Part shown: one piece after another, positions 28,155 through 36,922 of the stretch
How the letters are laid out: each line of letters starts with the position of its first letter
Numbering within the stretch: position 1 is the stretch's first letter
Assembly: GCF_022179525.1 (NCBI RefSeq)
Contig: NZ_BPQX01000033.1
Coordinates: 186,001-250,000 of the forward strand
Length of the DNA stretch: 64,000 nt
Direction of reading: 5' to 3'
Origin: Methylobacterium persicinum
GTDB taxonomy: Bacteria; Pseudomonadota; Alphaproteobacteria; Rhizobiales; Beijerinckiaceae
Translations under genes and position numbers: made by a program
Notes under the pieces: generated by a model
The model's database searches: none
Told to the model about the DNA's origin: nothing
What the model saw: the letters and a program-made list of their open reading frames with translations, nothing else

Positions 28155-28742
28155 TCACGCCGGCCCTCCCTCGCGTCCCAGCTGGATTGGATCGACGCCC
28201 TCGACGGTTTCGACGCCATCGACATGGGCGTGGTCGCGGGCGGGCAGGTGCCCTGTGCGCAGGAAGGTCCAGGCCACTTGGAGGAAGCGGAAGCACATCA
28301 GGTAGGAGCCCAGCGGGATCGCGAGGTAGACGATCCAGACCGGGATCTCCATGTCCGGCGTTGTCTGGTCGGTATGGCCGATACGCCAGACGAAGCTCGC
28401 CCCGAGGGTGCCGACGATCCCCGTGAACAGGGCACCGGCCATCAGGCTGACGATCACCATCCCCCGGCGGGCGCGGGGCGGCAGCCGGTTCACCAGCACG
28501 TCGACGCCCACATGGATGCCGGTGCGGACACCGTAGGCCGCGCCGAATTTCGCGACCCAGATAAACATGTAGATGCACAGTTCCTGGGACCACCCGAAGT
28601 CGATCCGATCGGTGTAGTCCTGCAGGCTCGGGATGCCTGAGAGGAAGCGGTGCACGACGGTGGCGAAGGTGATGAGCGTCGCCGCCGCCATCAGAGAGCC
28701 GATCAACAGCTCTTCGAGTCGGTCAAGGATCTTCAGGAGCAT
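28155..28742 (-). CDS. dctQ: TRAP transporter small permease DctQ
   Basis: This is the four-helix small membrane subunit of the TRAP transporter, 195 residues. Signature pieces are FGWSQELCIYMFIWVAKFGA and RTGIHVGVDVLVNRLPPRAR, where the G-HV-VD motif is typical. A longer than usual hydrophilic C-terminus (HAHVDGVETVEGVDPIQLGR) follows the last helix. It lies between dctP (54-base gap) and dctM. Confidence 0.9.
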   Translation of the reverse strand: MLLKILDRLEELLIGSLMAAATLITFATVVHRFLSGIPSLQDYTDRIDFGWSQELCIYMFIWVAKFGAAYGVRTGIHVGVDVLVNRLPPRARRGMVIVSLMAGALFTGIVGTLGASFVWRIGHTDQTTPDMEIPVWIVYLAIPLGSYLMCFRFLQVAWTFLRTGHLPARDHAHVDGVETVEGVDPIQLGREGGPA

Positions 28743-28796
28743 GGGGTTCGCATCGGCTGCTGTCGATTCAGGACAGGGCGGCTGCCGGCCGACGCC

Positions 28797-29801
28797 TCAA
28801 TTCGCCGGCGCCCCCGCCGCCTCGGCTTCCTTGTTCAGGGCCGTGACCAAGTCCCTGCCCACCCGGGAGGCCATCTCCTTCTGCACCGGGGCCAGGGCCT
28901 TGCGCCACGCGGCGTTCTCGGCTTCCGTCGGCGTGTAGACCTCCGTCTTGCCGGTGGCGCGGATGGTGGCCAGCGCCTTCTCGTTGTCCGAGTTGGCGAC
29001 CGAGTGCTCGAAATCCGTGGCATCCTTGATGCAGCCTTCGAGGGTCGTCCGAATGTCGGCCGGTAGGCCGTCCCAGAAAGGCTTGTTCACGATCACCGCG
29101 TAGCCGACATACCCGTGGTAGGTCAGCGTGGCGTGTTTCTGCACCTCGTTGATCTTCTGCGTCAGGACGTTCGACGGCGGGTTCTCCTGGCCATCGACGA
29201 CACCGGTCTGAAGGGCCTGATAAAGTTCAGAGAAGGCCAGGACTTGCGGCAGGGCGCCGATCTGCTTGAACTGCGCTTCGAGGACCTTGGACGACTGGAT
29301 CCGCATCTTCAGGCCCTTCATGTCCTCCGGCAGGTGCATCGGCCGGTTCGAGGTCATGATCTTGAAGCCGTTGTCCCAGTAGGCCAGCCCCTTGATGCCC
29401 TTGCCTTCGAGCTTCTTAAACAAGCCCTGGCCGATCGGCCCGTCCTGCACCCGGCGAAGCACCTGTTCGTTCGGAAAGATGTAGGGAAGGTCGAAGGCCT
29501 CGAACTCCTTCACGCCGAGGGGCCCGAACTTGCTTGTCGAGGGCGCGAGCATCTGTACCGCGCCGAGTTGAAGCATCTCGACTTCTTCTTTGTCCTTGTA
29601 GAGCGTGCTGTTCGGATAGATCTCGACCTTCACCGCACCCTTGGTACGTTCCTCGGCGAGTTGCTTGAACTTTTCGGCGCCCTGCCCCTTCGGCGTGTCG
29701 GCCGTCACGACATGGCTGAACTTGATGATGATCGGGTCCGCCCAAGCCGGGGACGCGAATGCCAGCGCGCAGCCGAACGCACCGAACAGCAGAGCCTTCA
29801 T
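28797..29801 (-). CDS. dctP: TRAP transporter substrate-binding protein DctP
   Basis: This is a 334-residue periplasmic binding protein with signal peptide MKALLFGAFGCALAFASPAWA. The mature start IIIKFSHVVTADTPKGQGAE and the stretch VEMLQLGAVQMLAPSTSKFG are very close to authentic C4-dicarboxylate DctP proteins. The conserved ligand Arg sits in MKGLKMRIQSSKVLEAQF and the second motif is ELYQALQTGVVDGQENPPSN. A C4/C5 dicarboxylate ligand is a fair inference. A gap of 139 bases separates it from the upstream hydratase gene, so a separate promoter is possible. Confidence 0.92.
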   Translation of the reverse strand: MKALLFGAFGCALAFASPAWADPIIIKFSHVVTADTPKGQGAEKFKQLAEERTKGAVKVEIYPNSTLYKDKEEVEMLQLGAVQMLAPSTSKFGPLGVKEFEAFDLPYIFPNEQVLRRVQDGPIGQGLFKKLEGKGIKGLAYWDNGFKIMTSNRPMHLPEDMKGLKMRIQSSKVLEAQFKQIGALPQVLAFSELYQALQTGVVDGQENPPSNVLTQKINEVQKHATLTYHGYVGYAVIVNKPFWDGLPADIRTTLEGCIKDATDFEHSVANSDNEKALATIRATGKTEVYTPTEAENAAWRKALAPVQKEMASRVGRDLVTALNKEAEAAGAPAN

Positions 29802-29940
29802 GGTGTCCTCCCGGGATGCCCAGTTCGGGCTCTTTGTATTTTGAATAGCCTGTCAGGCTCGGCGCCGAACGGCAAGGGTTCGGCTGACCAAAAGCTTCAT
29901 TTCGCCCAAGCTTCCGGTTCGGTCGCGTGAGCGAGGCGCC

Positions 29941-30777
29941 TTACACGGAGGCGGTGGCCCGCATGCAGATCCGGCCTGATGCGTCCAGGGTGACGCCTTC
30001 CCAGCCCTGGCTGTTGGTGCGGCCGCAGACGGAAAAGGTCTGGTTGGCGGTCATAGGCGACACGCCCCGGTGCCGGAAGCGGACCGGAACCCGGCCGAGC
30101 GTGGCCGTCGCGAGGTTCATGAGCAGGGTCGCCTGAATTGGCCCATGAACCACGAGGTCGGCATAGCCCTCGACCTTGGTGGCGTAGGGTTGATCGTAAT
30201 GAAATCGATGGCCGTTAAAGGTGATCGCCGAGTAGCGGAACAGCAGGGTCGGCGTCGCAAGCAATTGCCACACGGCCTCGTACTCGGAAGGATTGGCCCG
30301 CTCGGGCACCGTCTCCGAGCCGGTCTGAGCGCCCGCGGCCTCCCGGTAGACGATGTCCTGCCGTTCGCGGATCGCCACGCCCCGCGGTCCGATCACCTCG
30401 TGGGATACGGTGACGAAGCAGAGGCGCCCGCTGCGACCCTCCTTGAAGGCCACGTCCTGCAAGGTCTCGATCCGGGTGACGGCATCGCCTTCCCGGAGGG
30501 CGGACAGGGTCTCGACCTCGCCGCCGGCCCACATGCGGCGGGGCAGCGGGACCGGCGGCAGAAAGCCCCCCTTGGCGGCATGGCCGTCCGGGCCGAGGGC
30601 GGCCGCGGCCGGCGTCTCGGGTGCGAGGCACCAGTGGAACGCCGGCCATGCGTCTCCGTCCGGCACAGGCGCAAGGTGGGGCGCGAAGGTCGCCCGGAAC
30701 TCCGCCATGAGCCGGGGCGTCACCAGATCCCGGCCCTCACGGCGCCGGCCGATCCAGTCCGCGAAGTCGTTTCCCAT
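29941..30777 (-). CDS. HTD2/MaoC-type acyl-CoA hydratase (itaconyl/mesaconyl-CoA hydratase-like)
   Basis: This is a 278-residue double hot-dog protein. The N-terminal part includes HWCLAPETPAAAALGPDGHA and FLPPVPLPRRMWAGGEVETL. The C-terminal hot dog carries YSAITFNGHRFHYDQPYATK then VEGYADLVVHGP, the R-hydratase-type active-site Asp/His motif. Proteins of this design include bacterial itaconyl-CoA hydratase (Ich) and mesaconyl-C4-CoA hydratase. The start is the ATG at 30777 (MGNDFADWIGRRREG); the frame extends upstream into the SDR gene without homology. It follows the SDR by 11 bases. The CoA transferase and dicarboxylate importer around it suggest hydration of an unsaturated dicarboxylyl-CoA, an inference. 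Confidence 0.8.
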   Translation of the reverse strand: MGNDFADWIGRRREGRDLVTPRLMAEFRATFAPHLAPVPDGDAWPAFHWCLAPETPAAAALGPDGHAAKGGFLPPVPLPRRMWAGGEVETLSALREGDAVTRIETLQDVAFKEGRSGRLCFVTVSHEVIGPRGVAIRERQDIVYREAAGAQTGSETVPERANPSEYEAVWQLLATPTLLFRYSAITFNGHRFHYDQPYATKVEGYADLVVHGPIQATLLMNLATATLGRVPVRFRHRGVSPMTANQTFSVCGRTNSQGWEGVTLDASGRICMRATASV

Positions 30778-30788
30778 CGCCCCCTCCG

Positions 30789-31538
30789 TCACGCGGTCCG
30801 GCCGCCATCGACGGGCAGGTCGATCCCGGTGATGAACGCAGCCTCGTCGGATGCCAGGAACAGGGCCGCCGCCGCGATATCCTCGGCCGTCGAGAGGCGT
30901 CCGAGGGGAATGGTCGAAATGAACTTCGTCCGGTTCTCGGGCGTGTCCGGCACGCCCATGAATTCCTCCAGCAATCCGGTCGCCCCCATGACCGGGCAGA
31001 GGGCGTTCACCCGGATCTTCCAGGGTGCCAGTTCGAGGGCGAGGGAATGGGTGGCGAGGCTCGCCGCACCCTTCGACGCATTGTACCACGTGAGGCCGGG
31101 CCGGGGCCGAAGGGCCGCCGTCGAACTGACGTTGAGGATCACCCCGCCGCCGTTGTCGCGCATCACCGGCGCGGCCGAGCGGACGAAATGGAAGATCGAC
31201 TTCACGTTCACCCTGAAGACGCGGTCGAAATCCTCCTCCGTCACTTCCATCAGCGGCTTGTTGCGATGGGTGGTGCCGGCATTGTTGACGAGGATGTGTG
31301 CTGCGCCGAAGCGCTTGCCCGTCTCCTCCACCACCGCCGCGACATCCGCCGCCGACCCGACATCGGCGGTGAGGGCGATGGCTCGATCGCCGAGGGTGCG
31401 CGCGAGCGATTCCACGGCGTCCGGCCGGATATCGACCAGGGCGACCCGGGCGCCCTCCGCGACGAAGCGCTCCGCGATGCCGGCACCGAAACCGCCGCCC
31501 GCACCTGTGACGATGGCGATCTTGCCCTCAAGCCGCAT
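30789..31538 (-). CDS. SDR family NAD(P)-dependent oxidoreductase
   Basis: This is a 249-residue short-chain dehydrogenase. The cofactor-binding motif is AIVTGAGGGFGAGIAERF, followed by ILVNNAGTTH. The catalytic Ser is in ILNVSSTAAL, and Tyr and Lys are in WYNASKGAAS. The Asp in VALVDIRPDAV after strand 2 favours NAD+ over NADP+. It probably oxidises a 3-hydroxyacyl-CoA or hydroxyacid. It sits 29 bases after the CoA transferase gene and 11 bases before the hydratase gene. Confidence 0.88.
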   Translation of the reverse strand: MRLEGKIAIVTGAGGGFGAGIAERFVAEGARVALVDIRPDAVESLARTLGDRAIALTADVGSAADVAAVVEETGKRFGAAHILVNNAGTTHRNKPLMEVTEEDFDRVFRVNVKSIFHFVRSAAPVMRDNGGGVILNVSSTAALRPRPGLTWYNASKGAASLATHSLALELAPWKIRVNALCPVMGATGLLEEFMGVPDTPENRTKFISTIPLGRLSTAEDIAAAALFLASDEAAFITGIDLPVDGGRTA

Positions 31539-31567
31539 GGTATCCTCCCGGTGTCGCTTGTGTCGTT

Positions 31568-32728
31568 TCAGACTATCGCCGCGCCGAACTCTTCGCGGAT
31601 CCGCGCGCTATGCTCGCCGACCGCCGGAACCGGCCCGAGGGGCCGCACTTCGCCATCGACGAGGACCGGTGGCGCCACGATCCGCGCCGTTCCGGCAGGC
31701 GTCTCGACCTCAGTACGGACCAGGGCGGGATGTGTGGCAAGATCGGCGAGGGTGTTGACGAAGCCGTATGCGGTGCCCGCCGCCTTGAGCCGCGCCGCGG
31801 CTTCATCCCGGGTCAGAAGGCCGATGACCTGCCCGATCCGGCCATCGACCGCAGCGCGGTTGGCGACGCGGGCATTGTTGGAGCCGTACCCTTCGGCACG
31901 GGCCAGATCCGGCTCGCCGAGGACGCGGTCGCAGAAGGAGGCCCATTCCCGCTCATTCTGAATGGAGATCAGCACGAGGCTTTCGTCCGCAGTCCGGTAC
32001 GCGCCGTAGGGGCTGATCGAGGGGTGGGCGAGGCCGAGGCGCTCTGGCGTGCGTCCGGTCCCCTCGTAATAGAGCAGCGGCACGTTCATCCAGTCCGCCG
32101 CGCCGCTGAACAGGCTGACTTCCAGCGCGGCGCCCTCCCCCGTGATGCCCCTGGCGATCAGGGCCTCCAGCACGGCGGCATGGGCATCCATTCCGCAGGC
32201 GACGTCGCAGACGGAGACGCCGACCCTCCCTGGTCCGGCGGGGTGTCCGGTGATTCCCGCCAGTCCGCTTTCGGCCTGCACGAGCAGATCGTAGGCCTTC
32301 ATGTCGGCGTAGGAATGCCCCGTTCCGTACCCGGTGATGTCCACCGTGATCAGACGCGGATGGCGGCGGCGAAGCTCGGCCGAGCCGAAACCCGCCCGCG
32401 CCGCTGCGCCCGGCGCGAGATTCTGAACGAAGACATCCGTCGTCTCCAGGATGCGATGCAGGAGGGCGGCATCGCCCCGGTCCTTGATATCGGCGACGAG
32501 GCTTTCCTTGCCGCGATTGAGCCAGACGAAATAGCTCGCAAGACCGTTCACCGCCGCATCGTAGCCGCGGGCGAAATCACCTTCCGGACGTTCGATCTTG
32601 ATGACGCGGGCCCCGGCATCGGCGAGGCGGGAGGTGCAGTAAGGTGCTGCCACCGCCTGTTCGAGGGCCAGGACCGTAAGGCCCTTCAGCGGAAGCGATC
32701 TCGTGCGGCCTTGTCCGTCCGGCGGCAT
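31568..32728 (-). CDS. class III CoA transferase (CaiB/BaiF family)
   Basis: This is a 386-residue family III CoA transferase, which moves CoA between a donor thioester and an acid through an aspartyl intermediate. The N-terminus GLTVLALEQAVAAPYCTSRL and ADAGARVIKIERPEGDFARG are standard, and the catalytic Asp is expected in KAYDLLVQAESGLAGITG. SLFSGAADWMNVPLLYY and the following GRTPERLGLAHPSISPYG are also family-typical. It is the first gene of the operon running to dctM and would activate the imported acid, for instance with succinyl-CoA as donor. Confidence 0.9.
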   Translation of the reverse strand: MPPDGQGRTRSLPLKGLTVLALEQAVAAPYCTSRLADAGARVIKIERPEGDFARGYDAAVNGLASYFVWLNRGKESLVADIKDRGDAALLHRILETTDVFVQNLAPGAAARAGFGSAELRRRHPRLITVDITGYGTGHSYADMKAYDLLVQAESGLAGITGHPAGPGRVGVSVCDVACGMDAHAAVLEALIARGITGEGAALEVSLFSGAADWMNVPLLYYEGTGRTPERLGLAHPSISPYGAYRTADESLVLISIQNEREWASFCDRVLGEPDLARAEGYGSNNARVANRAAVDGRIGQVIGLLTRDEAAARLKAAGTAYGFVNTLADLATHPALVRTEVETPAGTARIVAPPVLVDGEVRPLGPVPAVGEHSARIREEFGAAIV

Positions 32729-33034
32729 GCTGTTCCCCCTGGCCCCGTTCGGCCCGTGCGACCGAGCCGGTTCTTCTTGGCGTTCGTCCTGACATGGCGC
32801 AGGGCGCCTGCCCTGTCCAACCCTCAGGGATGGGCTCGCCCGGCCGTTCGTTAATCCGACGCCGAATGCGCCGATTCATTCACAGAGTGAGGCTCACTAA
32901 TTTCACAAAACCTCGAGTTTAGTTTATGCGCACAGACTTTGGTGTTTCGCGATAAAAGCAGCATTGAGCGCTTGAAAACAGCGCGGTGATGATGAAATTG
33001 CGATCGGACGAATCAGATAAAGGGGCCCGAAATT
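32729..33034. promoter_or_regulatory. divergent intergenic region between CoA transferase and mucR
   Basis: This 306-base gap has no convincing gene. Its right half (32880-33034) is far more AT-rich than the surroundings and should hold the mucR promoter. A perfect palindrome AGTGAG-G-CTCACT lies at 32886-32898, 158 bases before the CoA transferase start, and could be an operator for that operon. AAAGGGG about ten bases before the mucR ATG serves as ribosome-binding site. MucR proteins often repress themselves through AT-rich DNA. None of the sites is proven. Confidence 0.45.
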
Positions 33035-33508
33035 ATGTCGGACGACATGGCGCAACCTGCGGCTGACGATATGATGCACCAACTCAGCCTTTACGTGAGT
33101 GATGTCATCTCCGCATACGTGGCCAACAATCCTTTGCCTGCTGCGGAGCTTCCAGCGCTCATCGGCAGCGTCCATGCGGCCCTCAAGCGCCTCGCCGAGA
33201 CCGACACGGCGGATTCGGGTAAGGATGCGGAGAGGGTGCAGAAGCCGACCAACGCGGAGATCCGCAAGTCCATCGGGCGCGATGGTCTGGTCAGCTTCAT
33301 CGACGGCAAGGTCTACAAGACCCTGAAGCGCCACCTGTCCAGCCACGGGCTCGATCCCGAGAGTTACCGCGAGCGTTTCGGCCTGCCGAGCGACTATCCG
33401 ATGGTCGCCCCGAGCTATGCCGCCCGCCGCTCCGCCCTGGCCAAGGAAATCGGCCTCGGCCGCCCGGGGGCCCTCGCCGCCCGGCAGGCCAAGCGGGACG
33501 CCGCCTGA
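33035..33508 (+). CDS. MucR/Ros family transcriptional regulator
   Basis: This is a 157-residue regulator of the MucR/Ros family, global repressors of exopolysaccharide, motility and cell-cycle genes in Rhizobiales. The N-terminal dimerisation part contains LYVSDVISAYVANNPLPAAE. The DNA-binding part reads DGLVSFIDGKVYKTLKRHLS then YRERFGLPSDYPMVAPSYAA and ALAKEIGLGR. In classic Ros the zinc site begins C-x2-C; here both positions are non-Cys (S and D in SFID), while the RHL..H histidines remain. Such zinc-poor variants are known in the family. The start is the ATG at 33035. Confidence 0.92.
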   Translation: MSDDMAQPAADDMMHQLSLYVSDVISAYVANNPLPAAELPALIGSVHAALKRLAETDTADSGKDAERVQKPTNAEIRKSIGRDGLVSFIDGKVYKTLKRHLSSHGLDPESYRERFGLPSDYPMVAPSYAARRSALAKEIGLGRPGALAARQAKRDAA

Positions 33509-33650
33509 CGCGAAGCGGGCGCGCCGTGACCGTCGCGTGAGACAACGGCAGATCTTCGTCGCCACCATTCCTGTCATGCCTATTATTCGGGCTGGACCGC
33601 ATGCTTGCGGCTGACTACCGAATGGCTGAAACGACCCAGGGAGGTACGAC

Positions 33651-33833
33651 ATGACCGCTGTTGTCTTTGCGATAACGCGCGCGTCGGCTTCGAACGATGC
33701 GGACATTCGCCAACGGAAGGCCGAGGCGGAGACGCTTCACTCGGCCCTCCGCGCCGACAGGAAGGCCCGCGATGAGCGCACCGCCCGTCTCCGCGCCATG
33801 CTGATGGCCGTGGGTGAAGAACCGGGCTGCTGA
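33651..33833 (+). CDS. small hypothetical protein
   Basis: This is a 60-residue frame starting MTAVVFAITRASASNDADIR. The middle is a highly charged helix (RKAEAETLHSALRADRKARD) with coiled-coil character, and it ends VGEEPGC. A strong ribosome-binding site, CAGGGAGG, is placed eight bases before the ATG, which is the main reason to believe it. I do not recognise a family. It lies between mucR and the urease genes, with 142 bases before it and about 180 after. Confidence 0.55.
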   Translation: MTAVVFAITRASASNDADIRQRKAEAETLHSALRADRKARDERTARLRAMLMAVGEEPGC

Positions 33834-34012
33834 ACGCCTCTTTTGTTTAGCCGTGCGGGGATACGCCGCCTGCGCATAGGACTGCCGCGATACCGCGCCT
33901 CGGCCTCGTCGCACGCAGTATGATGTCTCCGCGGATGGCGGAACGGCCTTGACCTGCCGTCGAGCATGATCCTTGCTCCGCCAGCTTCAACTGGCCACGA
34001 GACGAGGCGACG

Positions 34013-34633
34013 GTGCTCCTCACCCCCCGCGAGAAGGACAAGCTGCTCATCGCGATGGCGGCGCAGGTGGCGCGCAACCGCCTCGCCCGGGGCGTGAAGC
34101 TCAACCATCCCGAGGCCGTGGCGCTGATCTCGGACTTCGTGGTTGAGGGTGCCCGCGACGGGCGGACGGTCGCCGAGCTGATGGCCGCCGGGGCCTCGGT
34201 GCTGACCGCCGACCAAGTGATGCCCGGCATCCCCGAGATGATCCACGACATCCAAGTGGAGGCCACCTTCCCGGATGGCACGAAGCTCGTCACCGTCCAT
34301 CATCCGATCCGCGGCGCCCCCTCCCAGGACGTGCCGGGCGCGGTGACGACCGAGCCGGGGGAGATCGTGTTCAATGCCGGTGCGGAGCGGACGGTGATCG
34401 AGGTCGCCAATTCGGGCGACCGGCCGATCCAGGTCGGCTCGCACTACCACTTCTTCGAGGCCAATCCGGGCCTCGTCTTCGACCGGGCCCAGGCCAGGGG
34501 AAAGCGTCTCGACATCGCCCCCGGCACGGCTGTGCGGTTCGAGCCTGGTTCGACGCGGCAGGTTACCCTGGTGCCCCTGTCGGGTGAGCGGATCGTCCAC
34601 GGCTTCCGCGGCGACGTGATGGGCAAGTTGTGA
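34013..34633 (+). CDS. ureAB: urease gamma/beta subunit fusion
   Basis: This is a 206-residue fusion of the two small urease subunits. Residues 1-100 are gamma ([58 protein letters not shown]). Residues from about 108 are beta ([37 protein letters not shown], ending [11 protein letters not shown]). The start is a GTG at 34013. Fused gamma/beta subunits occur in Methylobacterium relatives and in Helicobacter. It is followed by ureC after 31 bases. The accessory gene ureD, usually just upstream in this group, is absent. Confidence 0.95.
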   Translation: MLLTPREKDKLLIAMAAQVARNRLARGVKLNHPEAVALISDFVVEGARDGRTVAELMAAGASVLTADQVMPGIPEMIHDIQVEATFPDGTKLVTVHHPIRGAPSQDVPGAVTTEPGEIVFNAGAERTVIEVANSGDRPIQVGSHYHFFEANPGLVFDRAQARGKRLDIAPGTAVRFEPGSTRQVTLVPLSGERIVHGFRGDVMGKL

Positions 34634-34664
34634 TGCAGGCTCTGCAAGGCCGGAGGCCGAGGTC

Positions 34665-36392
34665 GTGAGCAATTCCCCCAAGCCGGCGAGCCTGCCCCGC
34701 TCCGCTTATGCCGACATGTTCGGACCCACGGTGGGCGACCGGATCCGCCTCGCCGACACCTCCCTGGAGATCACCGTCGAACGAGACTTCACCACTTATG
34801 GTGAGGAGGTGAAGTTCGGCGGCGGGAAGGTCATCCGCGATGGGATGGGCCAATCCCAAGCGCCGAACGCGGCCGGCGCGGTCGATACCGTCATCACCAA
34901 CGCCGTGGTGCTGGACCACTGGGGCATCGTGAAGTGCGATGTCGGCATCGTGCGCGGACGCATCGCGAAGCTCGGCAAGGCCGGCAACCCGGATGTGCAG
35001 CCGGGCGTCGATATCGTCGTCGGCCCGGGGACGGAGGTGATCGCGGGGGAGGGCAAGATCCTCACCGCGGGCGGGTTCGACAGCCACATCCACTTCATCT
35101 GCCCGCAGCAGATCGAGGAGGCCCTGTGCTCGGGCATCACGACGATGCTCGGCGGCGGCACGGGTCCGGCGCACGGCACCTTCGCCACCACCTGCACGCC
35201 CGGCCCCTGGCATATCGCGCGGATGATCGAGGCGGCGGATGCCTTCCCGATGAACCTCGCCTTCGCCGGCAAGGGTAACGCCTCGAGGCCGGAGAGTCTG
35301 ATCGAGATGGTCCGCGGCGGCGCCTGCGCCCTGAAGCTTCACGAGGATTGGGGCACGACGCCGGCAGCCATCGACACCTGCCTGAGTGTGGCCGACGCCC
35401 ACGACGTGCAGGTGATGATCCACACGGACACGCTCAACGAATCGGGCTTCGTCGAGGACACGATCGCCGCCTTCAGAGGCCGGACGATCCACGCCTTCCA
35501 CACCGAGGGCGCGGGCGGCGGGCACGCGCCGGACATCATCAAGGTCGCGGGGCTGGCCAACGTGCTGCCCTCGTCCACGAATCCGACGCGGCCCTACACC
35601 CGCAACACCATCGACGAGCATCTCGACATGCTGATGGTGTGCCACCACCTCGATCCGTCGATTCCGGAGGATCTCGCCTTCGCCGAGAGCCGTATCCGCA
35701 AGGAGACCATCGCGGCGGAGGATATCCTCCACGATATCGGCGCCCTCTCGATGATGTCGTCGGACAGCCAAGCCATGGGCCGGGTCGGCGAGGTCGTCAT
35801 TCGCACGTGGCAGACCGCGGACAAGATGAAACGGCAGCGCGGTGCCCTCCCGGGGGACGCCTCCGGCACGGACAACCTCCGCGCCCGGCGCTACGTGGCC
35901 AAGTACACGATCAATCCTGCCATCGCGCACGGCGTGTCCCGGCATATCGGTTCGGTAGAACCGGGTAAGCTCGCCGACCTCGTGCTGTGGACCCCGGCCT
36001 TCTTCGGCGTAAAGCCCGACCTCGTGCTCAAGGGCGGCGCCATCGCCGCCGCGCCAATGGGTGACCCGAACGCGTCGATCCCGACGCCGCAGCCGGTTCA
36101 CTACCGGCCGATGTTCGGCGCCTACGGCCGCGTGCCCTATTCCACCGCCCTCACCTTCGTCTCGAAAGCCGCCCTGGAGGACGGATTGCGCGAGCGCATC
36201 GGCGTGCAGAAGGAGATGGCGGCCGTGGAGAACGTCCGCGGCGGCATCTCCAAGAAGAGCATGGTGCTCAACGACGCGACCCCGGTGATCGAGGTTGATC
36301 CCGAGACCTACGACGTGCGTGCCGACGGGGAACTGCTGGTCTGCGAGCCGGCCGACGTGTTGCCCATGGCGCAGCGGTACTTCTTGTTTTGA
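34665..36392 (+). CDS. ureC: urease alpha (catalytic) subunit
   Basis: This is the nickel-containing catalytic subunit, 575 residues, which hydrolyses urea to ammonia and carbamate. Key features are intact: [14 protein letters not shown] (nickel-ligand His pair, near residue 140), [10 protein letters not shown] (the Lys that is carbamylated, near 222), LMVCHHLD (flap Cys/His, near 325) and SSDSQAMGR (near 364). It ends RYFLF. The start is the GTG at 34665; no ATG is positioned to give the conserved [17 protein letters not shown] region. It lies between ureAB and ureE in the operon. Confidence 0.97.
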   Translation: MSNSPKPASLPRSAYADMFGPTVGDRIRLADTSLEITVERDFTTYGEEVKFGGGKVIRDGMGQSQAPNAAGAVDTVITNAVVLDHWGIVKCDVGIVRGRIAKLGKAGNPDVQPGVDIVVGPGTEVIAGEGKILTAGGFDSHIHFICPQQIEEALCSGITTMLGGGTGPAHGTFATTCTPGPWHIARMIEAADAFPMNLAFAGKGNASRPESLIEMVRGGACALKLHEDWGTTPAAIDTCLSVADAHDVQVMIHTDTLNESGFVEDTIAAFRGRTIHAFHTEGAGGGHAPDIIKVAGLANVLPSSTNPTRPYTRNTIDEHLDMLMVCHHLDPSIPEDLAFAESRIRKETIAAEDILHDIGALSMMSSDSQAMGRVGEVVIRTWQTADKMKRQRGALPGDASGTDNLRARRYVAKYTINPAIAHGVSRHIGSVEPGKLADLVLWTPAFFGVKPDLVLKGGAIAAAPMGDPNASIPTPQPVHYRPMFGAYGRVPYSTALTFVSKAALEDGLRERIGVQKEMAAVENVRGGISKKSMVLNDATPVIEVDPETYDVRADGELLVCEPADVLPMAQRYFLF

Positions 36393-36472
36393 TCCGCGCC
36401 GTCATCACGAGCAATTCGAAGCAATGACGACGCGGGACTGGACGCCTGGGACATGACATCGTGATCCGCGCC
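36390..36472. repeat. 11-bp direct repeat flanking a short insert between ureC and ureE
   Basis: TGATCCGCGCC occurs perfectly at 36390-36400 and again at 36462-36472. The left copy holds the ureC stop codon and the right copy carries the ureE start region (GTG-ATC-CGC-GCC). The 61 bases between them contain GTCATCACGAG and GAAGCAATGAC, reminiscent of the family B repeat found elsewhere in the window. A small insertion with target-site duplication, or a local duplication, would explain it. Confidence 0.55.
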
Positions 36473-36922
36473 ACACGCCTCCTGCGCGCCGGCCATCTGA
36501 ACGGCGGCGAGATCGTCGACCGCGTCGTGCTGGACCACGGCGACCGGCACCGCCGCCGCACCGCCATGCGTGGCGTCGGCGGCATTGCCTTCCTGCTCGA
36601 CCTGCCCGACGCCGCCGTTCTCAATGATGGCGACGCCCTCGTTCTGGAGAATGGCCGCCTCGTCTGGGTGGAGGCGGCCCCTGAGCGGCTTCTGGAAATC
36701 CGCGCGCCGAGCGAGCACGCCCTCCGGCGGCTGATCTGGCATATCGGCAACCGGCACATCCCCGCTGAGATCGGGCCGGATGCGGTCTGGATCGCCCACG
36801 ATCATGTCCTGGCCGAGATGGTTCGCGGCCTCGGCGGCACGGCCGAGCCCGTGGACCGCCCCTTCCGCCCGGAAGGCGGCGCCTATGCCGGCGGTCATGG
36901 GCATTCCCACTCCCATGACTGA
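36461..36922 (+). CDS. ureE: urease accessory protein UreE (nickel chaperone)
   Basis: This is a 153-residue nickel-binding metallochaperone that delivers Ni to the UreFG-urease complex. It begins [20 protein letters not shown] from a GTG start and contains [20 protein letters not shown] and [20 protein letters not shown], matching the UreE core. The C-terminus is a short His-rich tail ([10 protein letters not shown]) that would bind extra nickel. It overlaps the ureF start by eight bases, implying translational coupling. Confidence 0.94.
   Translation: MIRATRLLRAGHLNGGEIVDRVVLDHGDRHRRRTAMRGVGGIAFLLDLPDAAVLNDGDALVLENGRLVWVEAAPERLLEIRAPSEHALRRLIWHIGNRHIPAEIGPDAVWIAHDHVLAEMVRGLGGTAEPVDRPFRPEGGAYAGGHGHSHSHD

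Noticed and set aside
30778-31089. N-terminal extension of the hydratase frame to 382 residues
   Set aside because: The extra part lies within the SDR gene in another frame and has no homology; the ATG at 30777 gives the conserved start.
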